A stretch of 64,000 nucleotides of DNA, taken from the NCBI RefSeq assembly GCF_030406775.1, contig NZ_CP129119.1, positions 1,150,001 through 1,214,000 on the forward strand. Direction: 5' to 3'. Below are positions 1-8,905 of the stretch, piece by piece; position 1 is the first letter of the stretch; every line of letters begins with the position of its first letter. The DNA comes from Sporosarcina trichiuri. Its GTDB lineage: Bacteria; Bacillota; Bacilli; Bacillales_A; Planococcaceae. Under the pieces are notes generated by a model. The model did no database searches. It was not told the origin of the DNA and saw nothing but the letters and a program-made list of their open reading frames with translations. The position numbers and the translations under genes are program-made.

Positions 1-43
1 TTTCTGTTATGTATATCATGGGTCCCTCACCAGGTTTTTAACA

Positions 44-76
44 AAGAAATGCTCTCCAGATAATGTGGAGAGCATG
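44..76 (-). terminator. Terminator of rnpB
   Basis: A 10-bp perfect inverted repeat (arms 49-58 and 66-75, 7-nt loop) is followed on the minus strand by TTTCTTT. It lies just past the 3' end of the RNase P RNA. The first 43 bases of the window, beyond it, show no feature I can support. Confidence 0.85.
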
Positions 77-94
77 TGTCGAATATGTTGTAAG

Positions 95-501
95 TGCCGT
101 CAGGAAATTCGTAAGCCATGTTTTGTTCTCCTGTACTCGAACGGCCTGCGCCTCGTACGAAGAGCGGTAATCATCTATCTACAGACATCTGTCTGTCCCT
201 TCCTCCGTTCATTTCCTTCGGAAGAGCGCCCCTACCATAATTTGGGTTTCTCACTCGCGGGGTTTACCTCGTTCCACCTGTACCGTTTCCCGTACAGCTC
301 CGTCACTGTGGCACTTTTCAGGAAACGTCTTCCATATCCCGAAGGACGTAGGAATTATTTCCGCCGTCAGCCGGCATCGCCGGCGCCCCGGCTTATTTTT
401 TGGCCGGGCACGAACACTACGGACATCTCAGTACCGTGTGAGCATGGACTTTCCTCTCCAGTGTCAAGCACTGCAGCAATTACCTGAATTTCCTTCATGG
501 C
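95..501 (-). ncRNA. rnpB: RNase P RNA (catalytic subunit of RNase P, type B)
   Basis: This is the ribozyme that removes 5' leaders from pre-tRNAs. The minus strand carries the conserved RNase P core: GAGGAAAGTCCATGCTC near the 5' end, AGTGCCACAGTGAC, GGTAAACCCC and GCGAGAAACCCAAAT in the middle, and GTAGATAGATGATTACCGC toward the 3' end. Helix P1 closes perfectly (AGGAAATTC at 494-486 with GAATTTCCT at 110-102), which fixes both ends within a few bases. The location next to gpsB matches B. subtilis. A short ORF that reads through this region on the plus strand is not a gene. The exact mature 5' and 3' ends are inferred. Confidence 0.96.
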
Positions 502-507
502 TAAACA

Positions 508-536
508 AGTATACAGTATAACTGACCTGATCGCAA
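508..536 (-). promoter_or_regulatory. SigA-type promoter of rnpB
   Basis: On the minus strand TTGCGA (536-531), a 17-bp spacer and TATACT (513-508) stand about 7 bp before the expected 5' end of RNase P RNA. A second TATACT copy at 520-515 has no suitably spaced -35 and is probably a by-product of the repeat. Confidence 0.75.
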
Positions 537-552
537 GGGGAAGCGGACAAGA

Positions 553-849
553 TCATTCCGTTCCGGAGAGTTTACTGCCGAATACTGCCTTCTCCAGATT
601 GGAGATCCTCTTCAGCAAATCGAAGTTCGTCGTCCCCGGAGCGCTGGATGCCGGCCGTCTCTGTGCAGTCGAGACTTCGTTCCGCAGTTCGTCATTTTCA
701 CGTTCCAGCTCAGCGATCCTCTTTTTGAACGCTTCGTAATCCTGGATCACGTCATCCAGGAACAGGTCGACTTCTTCCTGATTATAGCCGCGCATCGCAG
801 TTTTGAACTCTTTTTCCAGAATCGTTTTTGAATCCAGTTTAATATCCAT
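553..849 (-). CDS. gpsB: Cell-division/peptidoglycan adaptor GpsB
   Basis: A 98-aa DivIVA-like protein. GpsB is a cytoplasmic membrane-associated adaptor that helps move PBP1 between septum and side wall. The N-terminal lipid-binding/dimer domain (about residues 1-65) contains the family pattern [20 protein letters not shown] followed by a coiled-coil rich in E, R and L. The C-terminal part (about 70-98) is the short helical trimerisation segment after a linker. The ATG is preceded by AAGGACG. Length and position beside rnpB match B. subtilis. Its partner ponA is in this window at 5.7 kb. Confidence 0.95.
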   Translation of the reverse strand: MDIKLDSKTILEKEFKTAMRGYNQEEVDLFLDDVIQDYEAFKKRIAELERENDELRNEVSTAQRRPASSAPGTTNFDLLKRISNLEKAVFGSKLSGTE

Positions 850-935
850 TCAACAACGTCCTTCCGTCAGTGGTAACTGCCCTAAGTATAGCATATCCTG
901 TCCAAGTCTGTCTCATTGCGCCGGACCGGGTCGGG

Positions 936-2219
936 TTATTTTGTCGGTTTGTGCGCTTGCCCGGGAAATAATTTCTTCTTCAGTCTCATTTCCCTCTTTT
1001 CGAACTCCGATTTCCCGCGTTTTGCAAATGTTTCCGTCAGAGACCTGTCTTTTGCAAGCAGACTGAGTGCGATGCCTGTGATCTGCAATGCTTTCGTGCA
1101 GTCTTTCTGCTGGTGCTCGTACAGTTTCGCCATCTCTTCAAGTGCAAGGATGCGCTCCCGGCCGGAAGATTTCGTCATGCACACGCCGAATGACTGCAGT
1201 GCTTCCTCATATCGCCGTTCTTTCTTCAGCAGGAAGCCGAAATGGAAGTGGGTTGTCGGATGCTGGGTCCCGTATTCTTCGATCACCTGTTCAAGCACGG
1301 CGGTCGCCCGGTTGTGTGACTTCAGATCTTTATACCATTTGCCGATATTCGTCTGGCTGATAACCGTGCCGGTCAGCTGCTCGGTCAGCAGCAGATCGGT
1401 CGACCGGACATACAGTGCAACGAGCGACAGGATGTCGTCTTCGTTATGTCGCAGGATTTCCATGAGCATTCCTGCACGTCCGTTCTTCACGGCATCCTGA
1501 TAGATGATCGGGGCCATGTGTCCCGGCATGTCATCCTTCCGGAAGAAGCCGAGCTGCTCTTCTTCCACGGCCGGCAGCCTGAAGGACTCCATCTCGCCTT
1601 TCCAGATGCGCCGGGAGCCATGCAGCAGATCGATGGCTGCATGCTTCGGCAGAGGCGGCAGGACATCCCGGTTCATCGTCCAGCGGGTTTCGAGCTGGGG
1701 CATGTCGAAACTTTTCCCGTTATACATGACAAGCGTCACCGGCTGCTGCCACAGGCCTGTCGCATACAGGAAAGCCGCTTCGTGCGCCGGACCCGGCAGT
1801 ACATACTGCGTGAGACGGAACCCGGTCTTCCTCTGTTCGATAAGACCGATCAAAAAGATCAGCGTGCCGGTCCCCTTCAGGCCGGTCGTCTCGGTATCGA
1901 AAAACAGCAGCCGCCTGCCTGGATCCGGCGCAAGCGGATGGCACTCGCCGGATTGCTCCCACTTCTGCAGCACTGCCGGCAGTTCAGAGAGCTGGCAGTC
2001 CCCGTGCATATACTCTTCCGGATAATCGACTGTCTTTGTGTAGACAGTCCCATACGGATTGGTCTCTTTGGCGAGCCCGGCTGCCAGCCATTGTTCTTCG
2101 TACTCCGGCGTCGGTGCCTGTGTTATCTTTTTCGCTTCAGCGGCCGGCGGTATGTCTGCGGACGGTTCCGTTTTCTTCAGCATGCCCTTCATCTTCATCA
2201 GATTCTTCTCATACGACAT
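936..2219 (-). CDS. mrfB: MrfB/YprB, DEDD-type 3'-5' exonuclease with TPR-like C-terminus
   Basis: A 427-aa relative of B. subtilis YprB (MrfB), the nuclease that works with MrfA in repair of mitomycin C adducts. An RNase H-like exonuclease domain (about residues 95-260) opens with LLFFDTETTGLKG, carrying the DxE metal-binding pair. Further acidic positions lie in YNGKSFDMPQLE and HNEDDILSL. The C-terminal ~130 residues are helical and TPR-like. I place the start at the ATG at 2219 (MSYEKN). A GTG three codons upstream (2228) is also in frame. The gene overlaps the mrfA stop, so the two are translationally coupled. Confidence 0.9.
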   Translation of the reverse strand: MSYEKNLMKMKGMLKKTEPSADIPPAAEAKKITQAPTPEYEEQWLAAGLAKETNPYGTVYTKTVDYPEEYMHGDCQLSELPAVLQKWEQSGECHPLAPDPGRRLLFFDTETTGLKGTGTLIFLIGLIEQRKTGFRLTQYVLPGPAHEAAFLYATGLWQQPVTLVMYNGKSFDMPQLETRWTMNRDVLPPLPKHAAIDLLHGSRRIWKGEMESFRLPAVEEEQLGFFRKDDMPGHMAPIIYQDAVKNGRAGMLMEILRHNEDDILSLVALYVRSTDLLLTEQLTGTVISQTNIGKWYKDLKSHNRATAVLEQVIEEYGTQHPTTHFHFGFLLKKERRYEEALQSFGVCMTKSSGRERILALEEMAKLYEHQQKDCTKALQITGIALSLLAKDRSLTETFAKRGKSEFEKREMRLKKKLFPGQAHKPTK

Positions 2220-4491
2220 GCAGTTCACCGTCCGCCAGGCTTTTCAGCAGGGCCTCCGCACCTGTTTTCACATTGAGTTCAGACTCCGGCGGACCTGTGC
2301 ATACCGGACAGCCCGACACACAGCCACAGGAATTCACGTGCTGGGCAGCCTGCTGCAGCAGATCATCCCACATGCCGTACATCTTTTCACTGAGACCGAT
2401 GCCGCCCGGGTAGCTGTCGTAGATGAAAAACGTCGGTCTGCCGGTATGGACGGCTTTCACCTGAGGGACGACGTGAATATCGGTCCGATCACACTGGACG
2501 AACAGCGGGATGAACGACTGCATCGCGTGAGCCGCGCCGGTCATCGCGTCGGTCAGTGCAGCCTCCGTCCAGCCGTCCGGTACGTCGAATGAGAGCCACG
2601 TCGATGTCGTGTGAAGTTCCTCGGCAGGCAGATGGATCGGTCCCGACCCGATATTATCATGGGAATCGAACCGGATCTTCTTGAATATTGTCGGAATGGC
2701 CAGGACAGCGAGGTCACCGAACGCGACCGCCCCCGAAGTGTGTTCTTCCTTCTTATCTTCACTGATGACCTTCAGTTCGACAGCCAGGTTGGCATCCGTG
2801 AAATAATCGACATCCACTTCCGTGACATACGCCTTCTTCTCTTCCCAGTCGAGCATCTCCACCTGGTATTGGGTCCCCTGGTGGATGTAGATCGCCTCTT
2901 CATGAAGCAGGGTCATCGCGCTGTAGCGATCCATCTCGCCGATGACCGTCGTCTCTTTCGGCCGCGACTTATCGATGATGACGACATTTTCCTGCGACGC
3001 CGACCGCAGGCTCACTTCACTTGCCGGGAAACGGTCGGTCATCCAGTGCCAGCGGTCTCCCGCCAGGATGAGCACCCCTTCCAATGCCAGAAATTCAAGC
3101 AGCTGCTGGACATCGAATTCCGCATAGCGGTCCGCCGTGGAAAACGGGAGTTCGAACGATGCACAGCGGAGGTGGTCCATCAAGATCAGAATATTATCGG
3201 GATGGATATGGGCCTCTTCGGGTGATCCGCCGAGCAGATAACCGGGATTTTCGATGATGTATTGATCCAGCGGCATCGACTGGGCGACATAGATGATCAG
3301 TGCGTCATCCTGCCGCCTGCCAGCGCGTCCCGCCTGCTGCAGGGCGCTCGCGATATTTCCCGGGTAACCTGTCATCACGCACGCCTGCAGCTGACCGATG
3401 TCGATGCCGAGTTCCAGTGCGTTCGTGCTGACGACCGTCTTGATGGTTCCTTCGCGCAGTCCCCTTTCGATCCTTCGCCGCTCGGAAGGGAGATAGCCGC
3501 CTCTGTACCCCATGATCGTGTCATCCATCAGTTTCTTCTTTGTCAGTTCCTTCATATACGTCACCAGCATCTCCACCCGGACACGGCTCTTTGCGAACAC
3601 AATCGTCTGGACGCTCTCGCGATAGAGACGCGATGCAATATCACGGACTTCCAGCACAGCACTCCGCCGGATACCGAACGTTTCGTGGACGACGGGAGGA
3701 TTATAGAAGAGGAAATGCTTTTTCCCTGAGGGAGCCCCATTTTCAGCAATCAATTCCATCTGCCGGTTCGTCAGGTTCTCTGCAAGCTGTTTCGGATTTG
3801 CGATGGTAGCAGACGTGCAGATGAACACCGGATCACTTCCATAGTAGGCGCAGATCCGCTGCAGCCGTCTCAGGACGTGAGCGACATGCGTGCCGAACAC
3901 CCCTTTATACGTATGCAGTTCATCGATGACGATATACTTCAGATTTTCAAACAGTGACACCCATTTTGTATGATGCGGTAAAATTCCTGAATGGAGCATA
4001 TCGGGATTCGTCAGGACGATATGGCCCGATTTCCTCACTTTCGTCCGCAAACCGGGAGCCGTATCCCCGTCATACGTATAACTGAGCACAGTCTCTCCGC
4101 TCGCTTCGATCAGTTCGTGCAGATCGGCGAGCTGGTCCTGGGCCAGCGCCTTTGTCGGAAACAAGTAGAGTGCACGGGAGGAGTCATCTTCCAGTATGCT
4201 CTGCAGGACGGGAAGATGATAACAGAGGGATTTGCCCGAGGCAGTCGGCGTCACTGCCGTGAACGGACGCCCCTGTTCCGCTGTATCATAGGCCTGCCGC
4301 TGATGGCTGTACAGCCGGCTGATCCCTTTCTGGGCTAAAGCGGAAGTCAGCGAAGGATGGAGTGAATCCGGAAACGGGGCATAGACAGCATCCTTGCCTT
4401 CGATGACCCGGTAGTGCTTGACGTTCGGTGCAAACTCCGGGTCATTTTTCAGCTCTTCGATGACTTGCTGCAGGTCCCTATTCGCTTTCAT
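2209..4491 (-). CDS. mrfA: MrfA/YprA, superfamily 2 DNA helicase with DUF1998 zinc domain
   Basis: A 760-aa DEAD/DEAH-like helicase, about the length of B. subtilis YprA (MrfA). Visible motifs are TPTASGKSLCY (Walker A, ~residue 80), IDELHTYKG (motif II), CTSATIANP (motif III), and STNALELGID and QAGRAGRR (motifs V/VI). The C-terminus has CGCVSGCPVC, the four-cysteine zinc cluster of DUF1998 that MrfA needs for repair. Partner exonuclease mrfB overlaps its end and yppE overlaps its start (14 bp). A GGAGGAGG ribosome site precedes the ATG. Family knowledge: removal of mitomycin C adducts independently of UvrABC. Regulation may involve the LexA-like site at 4930. Confidence 0.93.
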   Translation of the reverse strand: MKANRDLQQVIEELKNDPEFAPNVKHYRVIEGKDAVYAPFPDSLHPSLTSALAQKGISRLYSHQRQAYDTAEQGRPFTAVTPTASGKSLCYHLPVLQSILEDDSSRALYLFPTKALAQDQLADLHELIEASGETVLSYTYDGDTAPGLRTKVRKSGHIVLTNPDMLHSGILPHHTKWVSLFENLKYIVIDELHTYKGVFGTHVAHVLRRLQRICAYYGSDPVFICTSATIANPKQLAENLTNRQMELIAENGAPSGKKHFLFYNPPVVHETFGIRRSAVLEVRDIASRLYRESVQTIVFAKSRVRVEMLVTYMKELTKKKLMDDTIMGYRGGYLPSERRRIERGLREGTIKTVVSTNALELGIDIGQLQACVMTGYPGNIASALQQAGRAGRRQDDALIIYVAQSMPLDQYIIENPGYLLGGSPEEAHIHPDNILILMDHLRCASFELPFSTADRYAEFDVQQLLEFLALEGVLILAGDRWHWMTDRFPASEVSLRSASQENVVIIDKSRPKETTVIGEMDRYSAMTLLHEEAIYIHQGTQYQVEMLDWEEKKAYVTEVDVDYFTDANLAVELKVISEDKKEEHTSGAVAFGDLAVLAIPTIFKKIRFDSHDNIGSGPIHLPAEELHTTSTWLSFDVPDGWTEAALTDAMTGAAHAMQSFIPLFVQCDRTDIHVVPQVKAVHTGRPTFFIYDSYPGGIGLSEKMYGMWDDLLQQAAQHVNSCGCVSGCPVCTGPPESELNVKTGAEALLKSLADGELHVV

Positions 4492-4858
4492 GGCCGACCT
4501 CCTCCTTCTGCCTGTTCAGGGCAATACGAACTGTATTCAATGTATAGGCAGCCGACTGGATCGATTCTGCAAATCTCTTTTTGCCGGTCTTCTGATAGAA
4601 CGACTGGACCGTGAATTGTTTCATCAGGTCGTTCAATGTCGAAACCTGCAGAGGCCTGACATGCTTCGGGCGCGTTTTCCGGATCCACTCCTCCGTCTGA
4701 CTGCTCCATTCGTCTATCTTCCTATGCCAGTGATCCGCGTACGGCTTCACTTCATTATAGAAATGCGGTTCCCGGTCTTCTTTCCTCATCATCTCATGGC
4801 GCTTCAGGCACTCATCGCACACTTGAAGCAGCTGTTCTGTCAGCAGCAGCAAATCCAT
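4478..4858 (-). CDS. yppE: YppE family protein (DUF1798), unknown function
   Basis: A 126-aa, all-helical, charged soluble protein with no signal peptide or membrane segment. Length and sequence agree with B. subtilis YppE (DUF1798), which sits in the same recU-yprA interval. AGAGGTGAAGG precedes the ATG. It is the first gene of yppE-mrfA-mrfB; its end overlaps mrfA by 14 bp, suggesting coupled translation and perhaps a link to the repair pair. The yppC/D/F/G and ypqA/E genes of B. subtilis are absent here. No biochemical role is known to me. Confidence 0.85.
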   Translation of the reverse strand: MDLLLLTEQLLQVCDECLKRHEMMRKEDREPHFYNEVKPYADHWHRKIDEWSSQTEEWIRKTRPKHVRPLQVSTLNDLMKQFTVQSFYQKTGKKRFAESIQSAAYTLNTVRIALNRQKEEVGHESE

Positions 4859-4929
4859 TTACCCTTCACCTCTTTAGTTCCTTCTATTATGCCAGTTTAC
4901 CAAATTTGACGGCATTGTTCTACAAGGAG

Positions 4930-4943
4930 CGAACGTGCATTCC
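4930..4943. promoter_or_regulatory. LexA (SOS) box-like site upstream of yppE-mrfA-mrfB
   Basis: The plus strand reads CGAACGTGCATTCC. It fits the Bacillus LexA consensus CGAACRNRYGTTYC at 13 of 14 positions (A for G at position 10). It lies 71-85 bp before the yppE ATG and about 50 bp before the proposed recU -35. The position is right for SOS control of the yppE-mrfAB operon. No experiment supports it, and a single mismatch leaves real doubt. Confidence 0.45.
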
Positions 4944-4990
4944 GCTGCAGCTGCTTCCGGCTGACTTGGAAATGCAACCCGCCTGACGTT

Positions 4991-5016
4991 TTGACGTCAC
5001 AATAATGTGGTATGAT
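4991..5016 (+). promoter_or_regulatory. Candidate promoter of recU-ponA
   Basis: TGGTATGAT (extended -10, 5008-5016) lies 26 bp before the TTG start of recU. TTGACG (4991-4996) is a possible -35 but at only 14 bp spacing, so the extended -10 may carry the promoter. The overlapping palindrome TGACGTCA (4992-4999) could be an operator. Confidence 0.5.
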
Positions 5017-5041
5017 AGACTGATGATGTGAGGTGAGGTTA

Positions 5042-5668
5042 TTGGCAATACGCTATCCTAACGGAAAAAAATATACACCTGCAGCAGCGGAGCCGCATGC
5101 TAAGAAAGCTCAGCTGTCTTTCAGCAACCGCGGAAAGACGCTGGAAGACGAACTGAACGACAGTAATGAGTTCTACAACAGCAGACGGATTGCCGTCATC
5201 CACAAAAAACCGGTGCCCATCCAGATCGTCAACGTCCGGTATCCGGCCAGAAGTGCTGCCGTCATCACGGAAGCATACTTCAAGACCGCTTCCACGACGG
5301 ATTATAACGGCATCTGGAACGGAAAGTATGTCGATTTCGAAGCGAAGGAGACGAAAAACAGGACATCATTCCCATTGAAGAATATACACGACCATCAGGT
5401 GGACCATATGCAGCAGGTGCACGATCAGGGCGGCATCACATTCCTGATCATCCGCTTCGCACAGCTGGACCGCTATTTCGTACTGCCATTCGCCCCATTC
5501 CGTGACAAATGGGAGCGGATGCAGAACGGCGGCCGGAAATCGATGACGCTTTCGGAAATCGAAGACCTGTCCATCGAACTGACACCGGGCTACCAGCCGC
5601 GACTCGATTATTTGCAGGCATTGAACGCATTGACGGAAAGTGAACGAACCGAAAGGCAGGAATCCTAA
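5042..5668 (+). CDS. recU: Holliday junction resolvase RecU
   Basis: A 208-aa PD-(D/E)xK-fold endonuclease that cleaves four-way junctions and acts with RuvAB and RecA. Catalytic-core landmarks are SNRGKTLEDELN near residue 30, TTDYNGIWNGKYVDFEAKETKN (about 85-105, with the D, E and K metal ligands), and HQVDHM. I chose the TTG at 5042 (MAIRYPNGK) because B. subtilis RecU begins MIRYPNGK and GAGGTGAGG lies just upstream; an in-frame GTG at 5033 lacks a ribosome site. Its stop overlaps the ponA ATG (TAATG), the conserved recU-ponA pairing. Confidence 0.94.
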   Translation: MAIRYPNGKKYTPAAAEPHAKKAQLSFSNRGKTLEDELNDSNEFYNSRRIAVIHKKPVPIQIVNVRYPARSAAVITEAYFKTASTTDYNGIWNGKYVDFEAKETKNRTSFPLKNIHDHQVDHMQQVHDQGGITFLIIRFAQLDRYFVLPFAPFRDKWERMQNGGRKSMTLSEIEDLSIELTPGYQPRLDYLQALNALTESERTERQES

Positions 5669-8526
5669 TGGACAATACTCCGAAATCACGGACTGCCCGC
5701 AGAAAGCAAGCGGAAGCAGATCAGAAAACATCACGCAAGAAAGCTCCGAAAAAGAAAAAAGGCGTCATAAAAACGATCATTAAAACAATCGTCATCGCCG
5801 GACTTCTGTTTCTCGTGGCGGGTGCCGGACTGTTCGCCTTCTATGCCAGCACAGCGCCCAAACTCGATGAAAGCCTGCTGAAGGACCCGCTGTCCTCTAA
5901 AATCACATTGGCTGACGAAAAGACGGTGCTCTACGAGACAGGTGCCGAAAAACGGGATTATGTGCCATACGACCAGATCCCCGATGAATTGAGGGATGCC
6001 ATTCTGGCAACGGAAGATGTCCGCTTCTTCAAGCACCACGGCATCGACTTCTGGCGACTTGGCGGTGCAGTACTAGCCAACTTCAGAAGCGGCTTCGGGT
6101 CGCAGGGGGCTTCCACTCTGACACAGCAAGTCATCAAGAACTCATTCCTGAAGAATGAAAAAACATTGAAACGGAAAGCGCAGGAAGCATGGCTCGCCTT
6201 CCAGCTCGAACGGCAATATTCAAAAGAAGAGATTTTTGAAATGTATTTCAACAAAGTTCTCATGTCTGGCAACAAATACGGCATCGGGACAGCGGCCAAG
6301 TATTTCTATGGCAAGGATGTCAACGAACTGACATTGCCCGAGATGGCACAGCTGGCCGGCATGCCGCAGTCGCCGAACGCTTATAATCCGTTCAAGCATC
6401 CGGAACGCGCCGAAAAACGCCGTGATATCGTTCTCAAGCTCATGAACCAGCACGGCAAGATCACGAAAAACCAGATGGAGGAAGCAAAGACCGTGCACGT
6501 AGCACAGACCGTGCTGCCGGAAGACCAGCGCCAGCTCGCAACTGTTACGAAGTACCAGGCTTATATCGATATCGTCATGGCCGAACTGCAGCAGAAAGGC
6601 TATAAGGACATTGAAGCGGAAGGTGTCACCATCGTCACTGCCATGAACCCGGACGCACAGCAGTCTGTCGAACAGGCGCTGGCAGACCCGTCCAATTTCG
6701 AATCGGACACGATCCAGGCAGGGATGACAGTCGTCGACACGAAAACAGGTGAAATCGTAGCTGTCGGCGGCGGCCGCAATTACAAGCTGTTCAACCACAA
6801 CTATGCTTCCGACCAGAAACGCCAGCCGGGTTCATCCATCAAACCGATCCTCGATTACGGTCCGGCGATCGAGTATCTGAACTGGTCGACCGGCCAGACG
6901 ATCGTGGATGAAAAGACAAAAGGCATCAAGGCAAATAACGTTGACGGCCGCTACAAGGGGGCCATCACGATGCGGCACGCACTCTATGAGTCACGCAACG
7001 TTCCAGCCATCAAGGCGTTCAGTGAAGTCGGCACGGCGAAGGCTGCCGACTTTGCACAGGGACTCGGCCTCCCGATGAAGAAACTCAACCAGTCCGATGC
7101 AATCGGCGGCGGCGGTAATGATGTGTCGACGATGCAGATGGCAGGCGCCTATGCCGCATTCGGAAACGAAGGCATCTATAACGCACCGCACGCAGTCAAG
7201 AAGATCATCCTCCGGGACGGCAAGACGGAGATCAACCTGACACCGGACCCGGTCACAGCCATGAAAGATTCAACAGCCTATATGATCACCGATATGCTGC
7301 GCGATGTGCTCACTGCTTCGAACGGTACAGGGCGTTCCGCGAACATTCCCGGCGTCGATCTTGCGGGTAAGACCGGCACAACGAACTACGATGCCGATTT
7401 CAAAGCGAAAAATAACATCGGCCGTGAAAGTGTACCGGATGCCTGGTTTGCGGGCTATACGACAGACTATACGATCGCCGTATGGGGCGGTCACGAAAAA
7501 CGGACCGATCCGATCGTCGGCTTCCCGGGCGGTCGGGATATGCCGAAGTCACTGTTCCGTCAGGTGATGACTGATCTGGCTTCCGCCCAGTCCCCGGGTA
7601 CATTCAAGCAGCCGAGCAGTGTCGAGGAAGCGGCCATCGTTGTTGGCTCGAATCCGCTGAAACTCGCATCAGGCTCGACACCATATAATATGAAGAGTGA
7701 CGAACTGTTCGTCCGGGGCACCCTGCCGGAGAGCACGTACGTGCCGCCGGAACCTGAGGAAGACGAATCGTTCGAGCTGGAAGCACCGACCGACCTGACA
7801 GCGGACTATGATTCGGATAATAAGGAAATCGAACTCAGCTGGAACCACAATGAGCCGGATTCGGATGATTACGATGGCGACATCGTGTTCGACGTTTCCG
7901 TTTCCATCGACGGCGGCGGATCGCAGGGTCTGACGTCAACGAATGACGATTCCTATACATTCGGCGGCGTGGAACCCGGTCATACGTATACGTTCTCAGT
8001 GACCGCAAAAGCCGGCAGTGTCACAAGTTCCCCTGCGTCAACGACATTGATGATCCAAGGTGAAGAGGAAACCCCTCCTGAACAGGATGCTGATGATGAT
8101 CAGCAGGACGACGACAATGGAGACGGCGATCAGGATAACGATGATCAGGATGACGGCAGCGATAATTCTGACGGACAGAACGACCAGAACAATAACAACG
8201 GCAGCAATAACAACGGAAACAACAACCAAGGCAACAACGGAAACAATGGTAACAACGAGAACAATGGCAATAACGGCAACAACGGAAACAACAACAATCA
8301 GGGCGGCCAGGGAAACAATAACAATGGCGGCCAAGGTACGAATGGAAACGATAAAAACCAGGGCGGCCAGAATGGTAATGGAAACAACGGCGGCAGCGGG
8401 GGCAGCTCCTCCGGCAATTCCGGCGATGTCAGCAGCAACAACTCGCCGGGGTCCCAGTCCAACACTGCGAGCACACCGAAAAAACCTGCTGCCTCACCTT
8501 CCGACAGCGAGTCTTCGGAAGACTGA
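5668..8526 (+). CDS. ponA: Bifunctional class A penicillin-binding protein PBP1 (PonA)
   Basis: A 952-aa membrane-anchored enzyme that polymerises and cross-links peptidoglycan. In order: basic cytoplasmic tail (1-35, many K/R); one membrane helix (~36-60); glycosyltransferase-51 domain with catalytic Glu in ATEDVRFFKHHG (~116) and QGASTLTQQ; transpeptidase domain with nucleophile Ser in PGSSIKP (~389), SRN (~442) and KTGTT (~568); a fibronectin-III-like domain (~695-790); then an Asp-rich run and ~130 residues of Asn/Gly low-complexity. Comparable Asn/Gly tails occur on Bacillus PBP1. Translation is coupled to recU. GpsB, its localisation partner, is in the window. Confidence 0.97.
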   Translation: MDNTPKSRTARRKQAEADQKTSRKKAPKKKKGVIKTIIKTIVIAGLLFLVAGAGLFAFYASTAPKLDESLLKDPLSSKITLADEKTVLYETGAEKRDYVPYDQIPDELRDAILATEDVRFFKHHGIDFWRLGGAVLANFRSGFGSQGASTLTQQVIKNSFLKNEKTLKRKAQEAWLAFQLERQYSKEEIFEMYFNKVLMSGNKYGIGTAAKYFYGKDVNELTLPEMAQLAGMPQSPNAYNPFKHPERAEKRRDIVLKLMNQHGKITKNQMEEAKTVHVAQTVLPEDQRQLATVTKYQAYIDIVMAELQQKGYKDIEAEGVTIVTAMNPDAQQSVEQALADPSNFESDTIQAGMTVVDTKTGEIVAVGGGRNYKLFNHNYASDQKRQPGSSIKPILDYGPAIEYLNWSTGQTIVDEKTKGIKANNVDGRYKGAITMRHALYESRNVPAIKAFSEVGTAKAADFAQGLGLPMKKLNQSDAIGGGGNDVSTMQMAGAYAAFGNEGIYNAPHAVKKIILRDGKTEINLTPDPVTAMKDSTAYMITDMLRDVLTASNGTGRSANIPGVDLAGKTGTTNYDADFKAKNNIGRESVPDAWFAGYTTDYTIAVWGGHEKRTDPIVGFPGGRDMPKSLFRQVMTDLASAQSPGTFKQPSSVEEAAIVVGSNPLKLASGSTPYNMKSDELFVRGTLPESTYVPPEPEEDESFELEAPTDLTADYDSDNKEIELSWNHNEPDSDDYDGDIVFDVSVSIDGGGSQGLTSTNDDSYTFGGVEPGHTYTFSVTAKAGSVTSSPASTTLMIQGEEETPPEQDADDDQQDDDNGDGDQDNDDQDDGSDNSDGQNDQNNNNGSNNNGNNNQGNNGNNGNNENNGNNGNNGNNNNQGGQGNNNNGGQGTNGNDKNQGGQNGNGNNGGSGGSSSGNSGDVSSNNSPGSQSNTASTPKKPAASPSDSESSED

Positions 8527-8528
8527 TC

Positions 8529-8571
8529 AAAAAAGCGCCACCCGATCTATCATGATCGGGTGGCGCTTTTG
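8529..8571. terminator. Bidirectional terminator between ponA and ypoC
   Basis: A perfect 17-bp stem (8531-8547 with 8554-8570) and 6-nt loop is flanked by A-runs and T-runs on both sides. It serves convergent ponA (+) and ypoC (-). Confidence 0.95.
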
Positions 8572-8572
8572 C

Positions 8573-8905
8573 TTATTTTGCCGTATAACGCGCTGTCTTT
8601 TTCTGCAGTTCCGTGTAGAGGGCATCCAGCTGAACCAGAGCGAACGGACTGATAATCTTATCTTTCACGAATGCCAGCCGCTCCTCGCCGTTCAGCGGAA
8701 CGAGCCGCGTACGCCTGTCACTTCCACCTGCGGCAGAACAGATTACTAGCAGTTCTTCATACTTTGTTATGGCGTTCTCCATGTCTTCTCTCACGGTACC
8801 GTCTTTCGCTTCGTATTTCTGCTGGATGGCCGGCATACTGGCCCGCCATTCCTCAAAATATGGTGCGATACGTTCTTTAGTGACCATCCGCCTGTTAGAT
8901 TCCAT
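8573..8905 (-). CDS. ypoC: YpoC family protein, unknown function
   Basis: A 110-aa soluble helical protein with no signal or membrane segment. It resembles the YpoC family found after nth in Bacillales; B. subtilis YpoC is longer. The start ATG lies inside the last codons of nth (11-bp overlap) and has AAAGGATG upstream. It is the last gene of the long panB-to-ypoC minus-strand run. No function can be given; the constant neighbourhood dnaD-nth-ypoC is its only context. Confidence 0.75.
   Translation of the reverse strand: MESNRRMVTKERIAPYFEEWRASMPAIQQKYEAKDGTVREDMENAITKYEELLVICSAAGGSDRRTRLVPLNGEERLAFVKDKIISPFALVQLDALYTELQKKTARYTAK

Noticed and set aside
65..487. ORF of 140 codons on the plus strand at the window start
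   Set aside because: The region is RNase P RNA on the opposite strand; the protein has no family resemblance.
8060..8749. Plus-strand ORF of 229 codons (Thr/Met-rich) at the end of ponA
   Set aside because: It is the frame-shifted reading of the Asn/Gly low-complexity tail and runs through the terminator.
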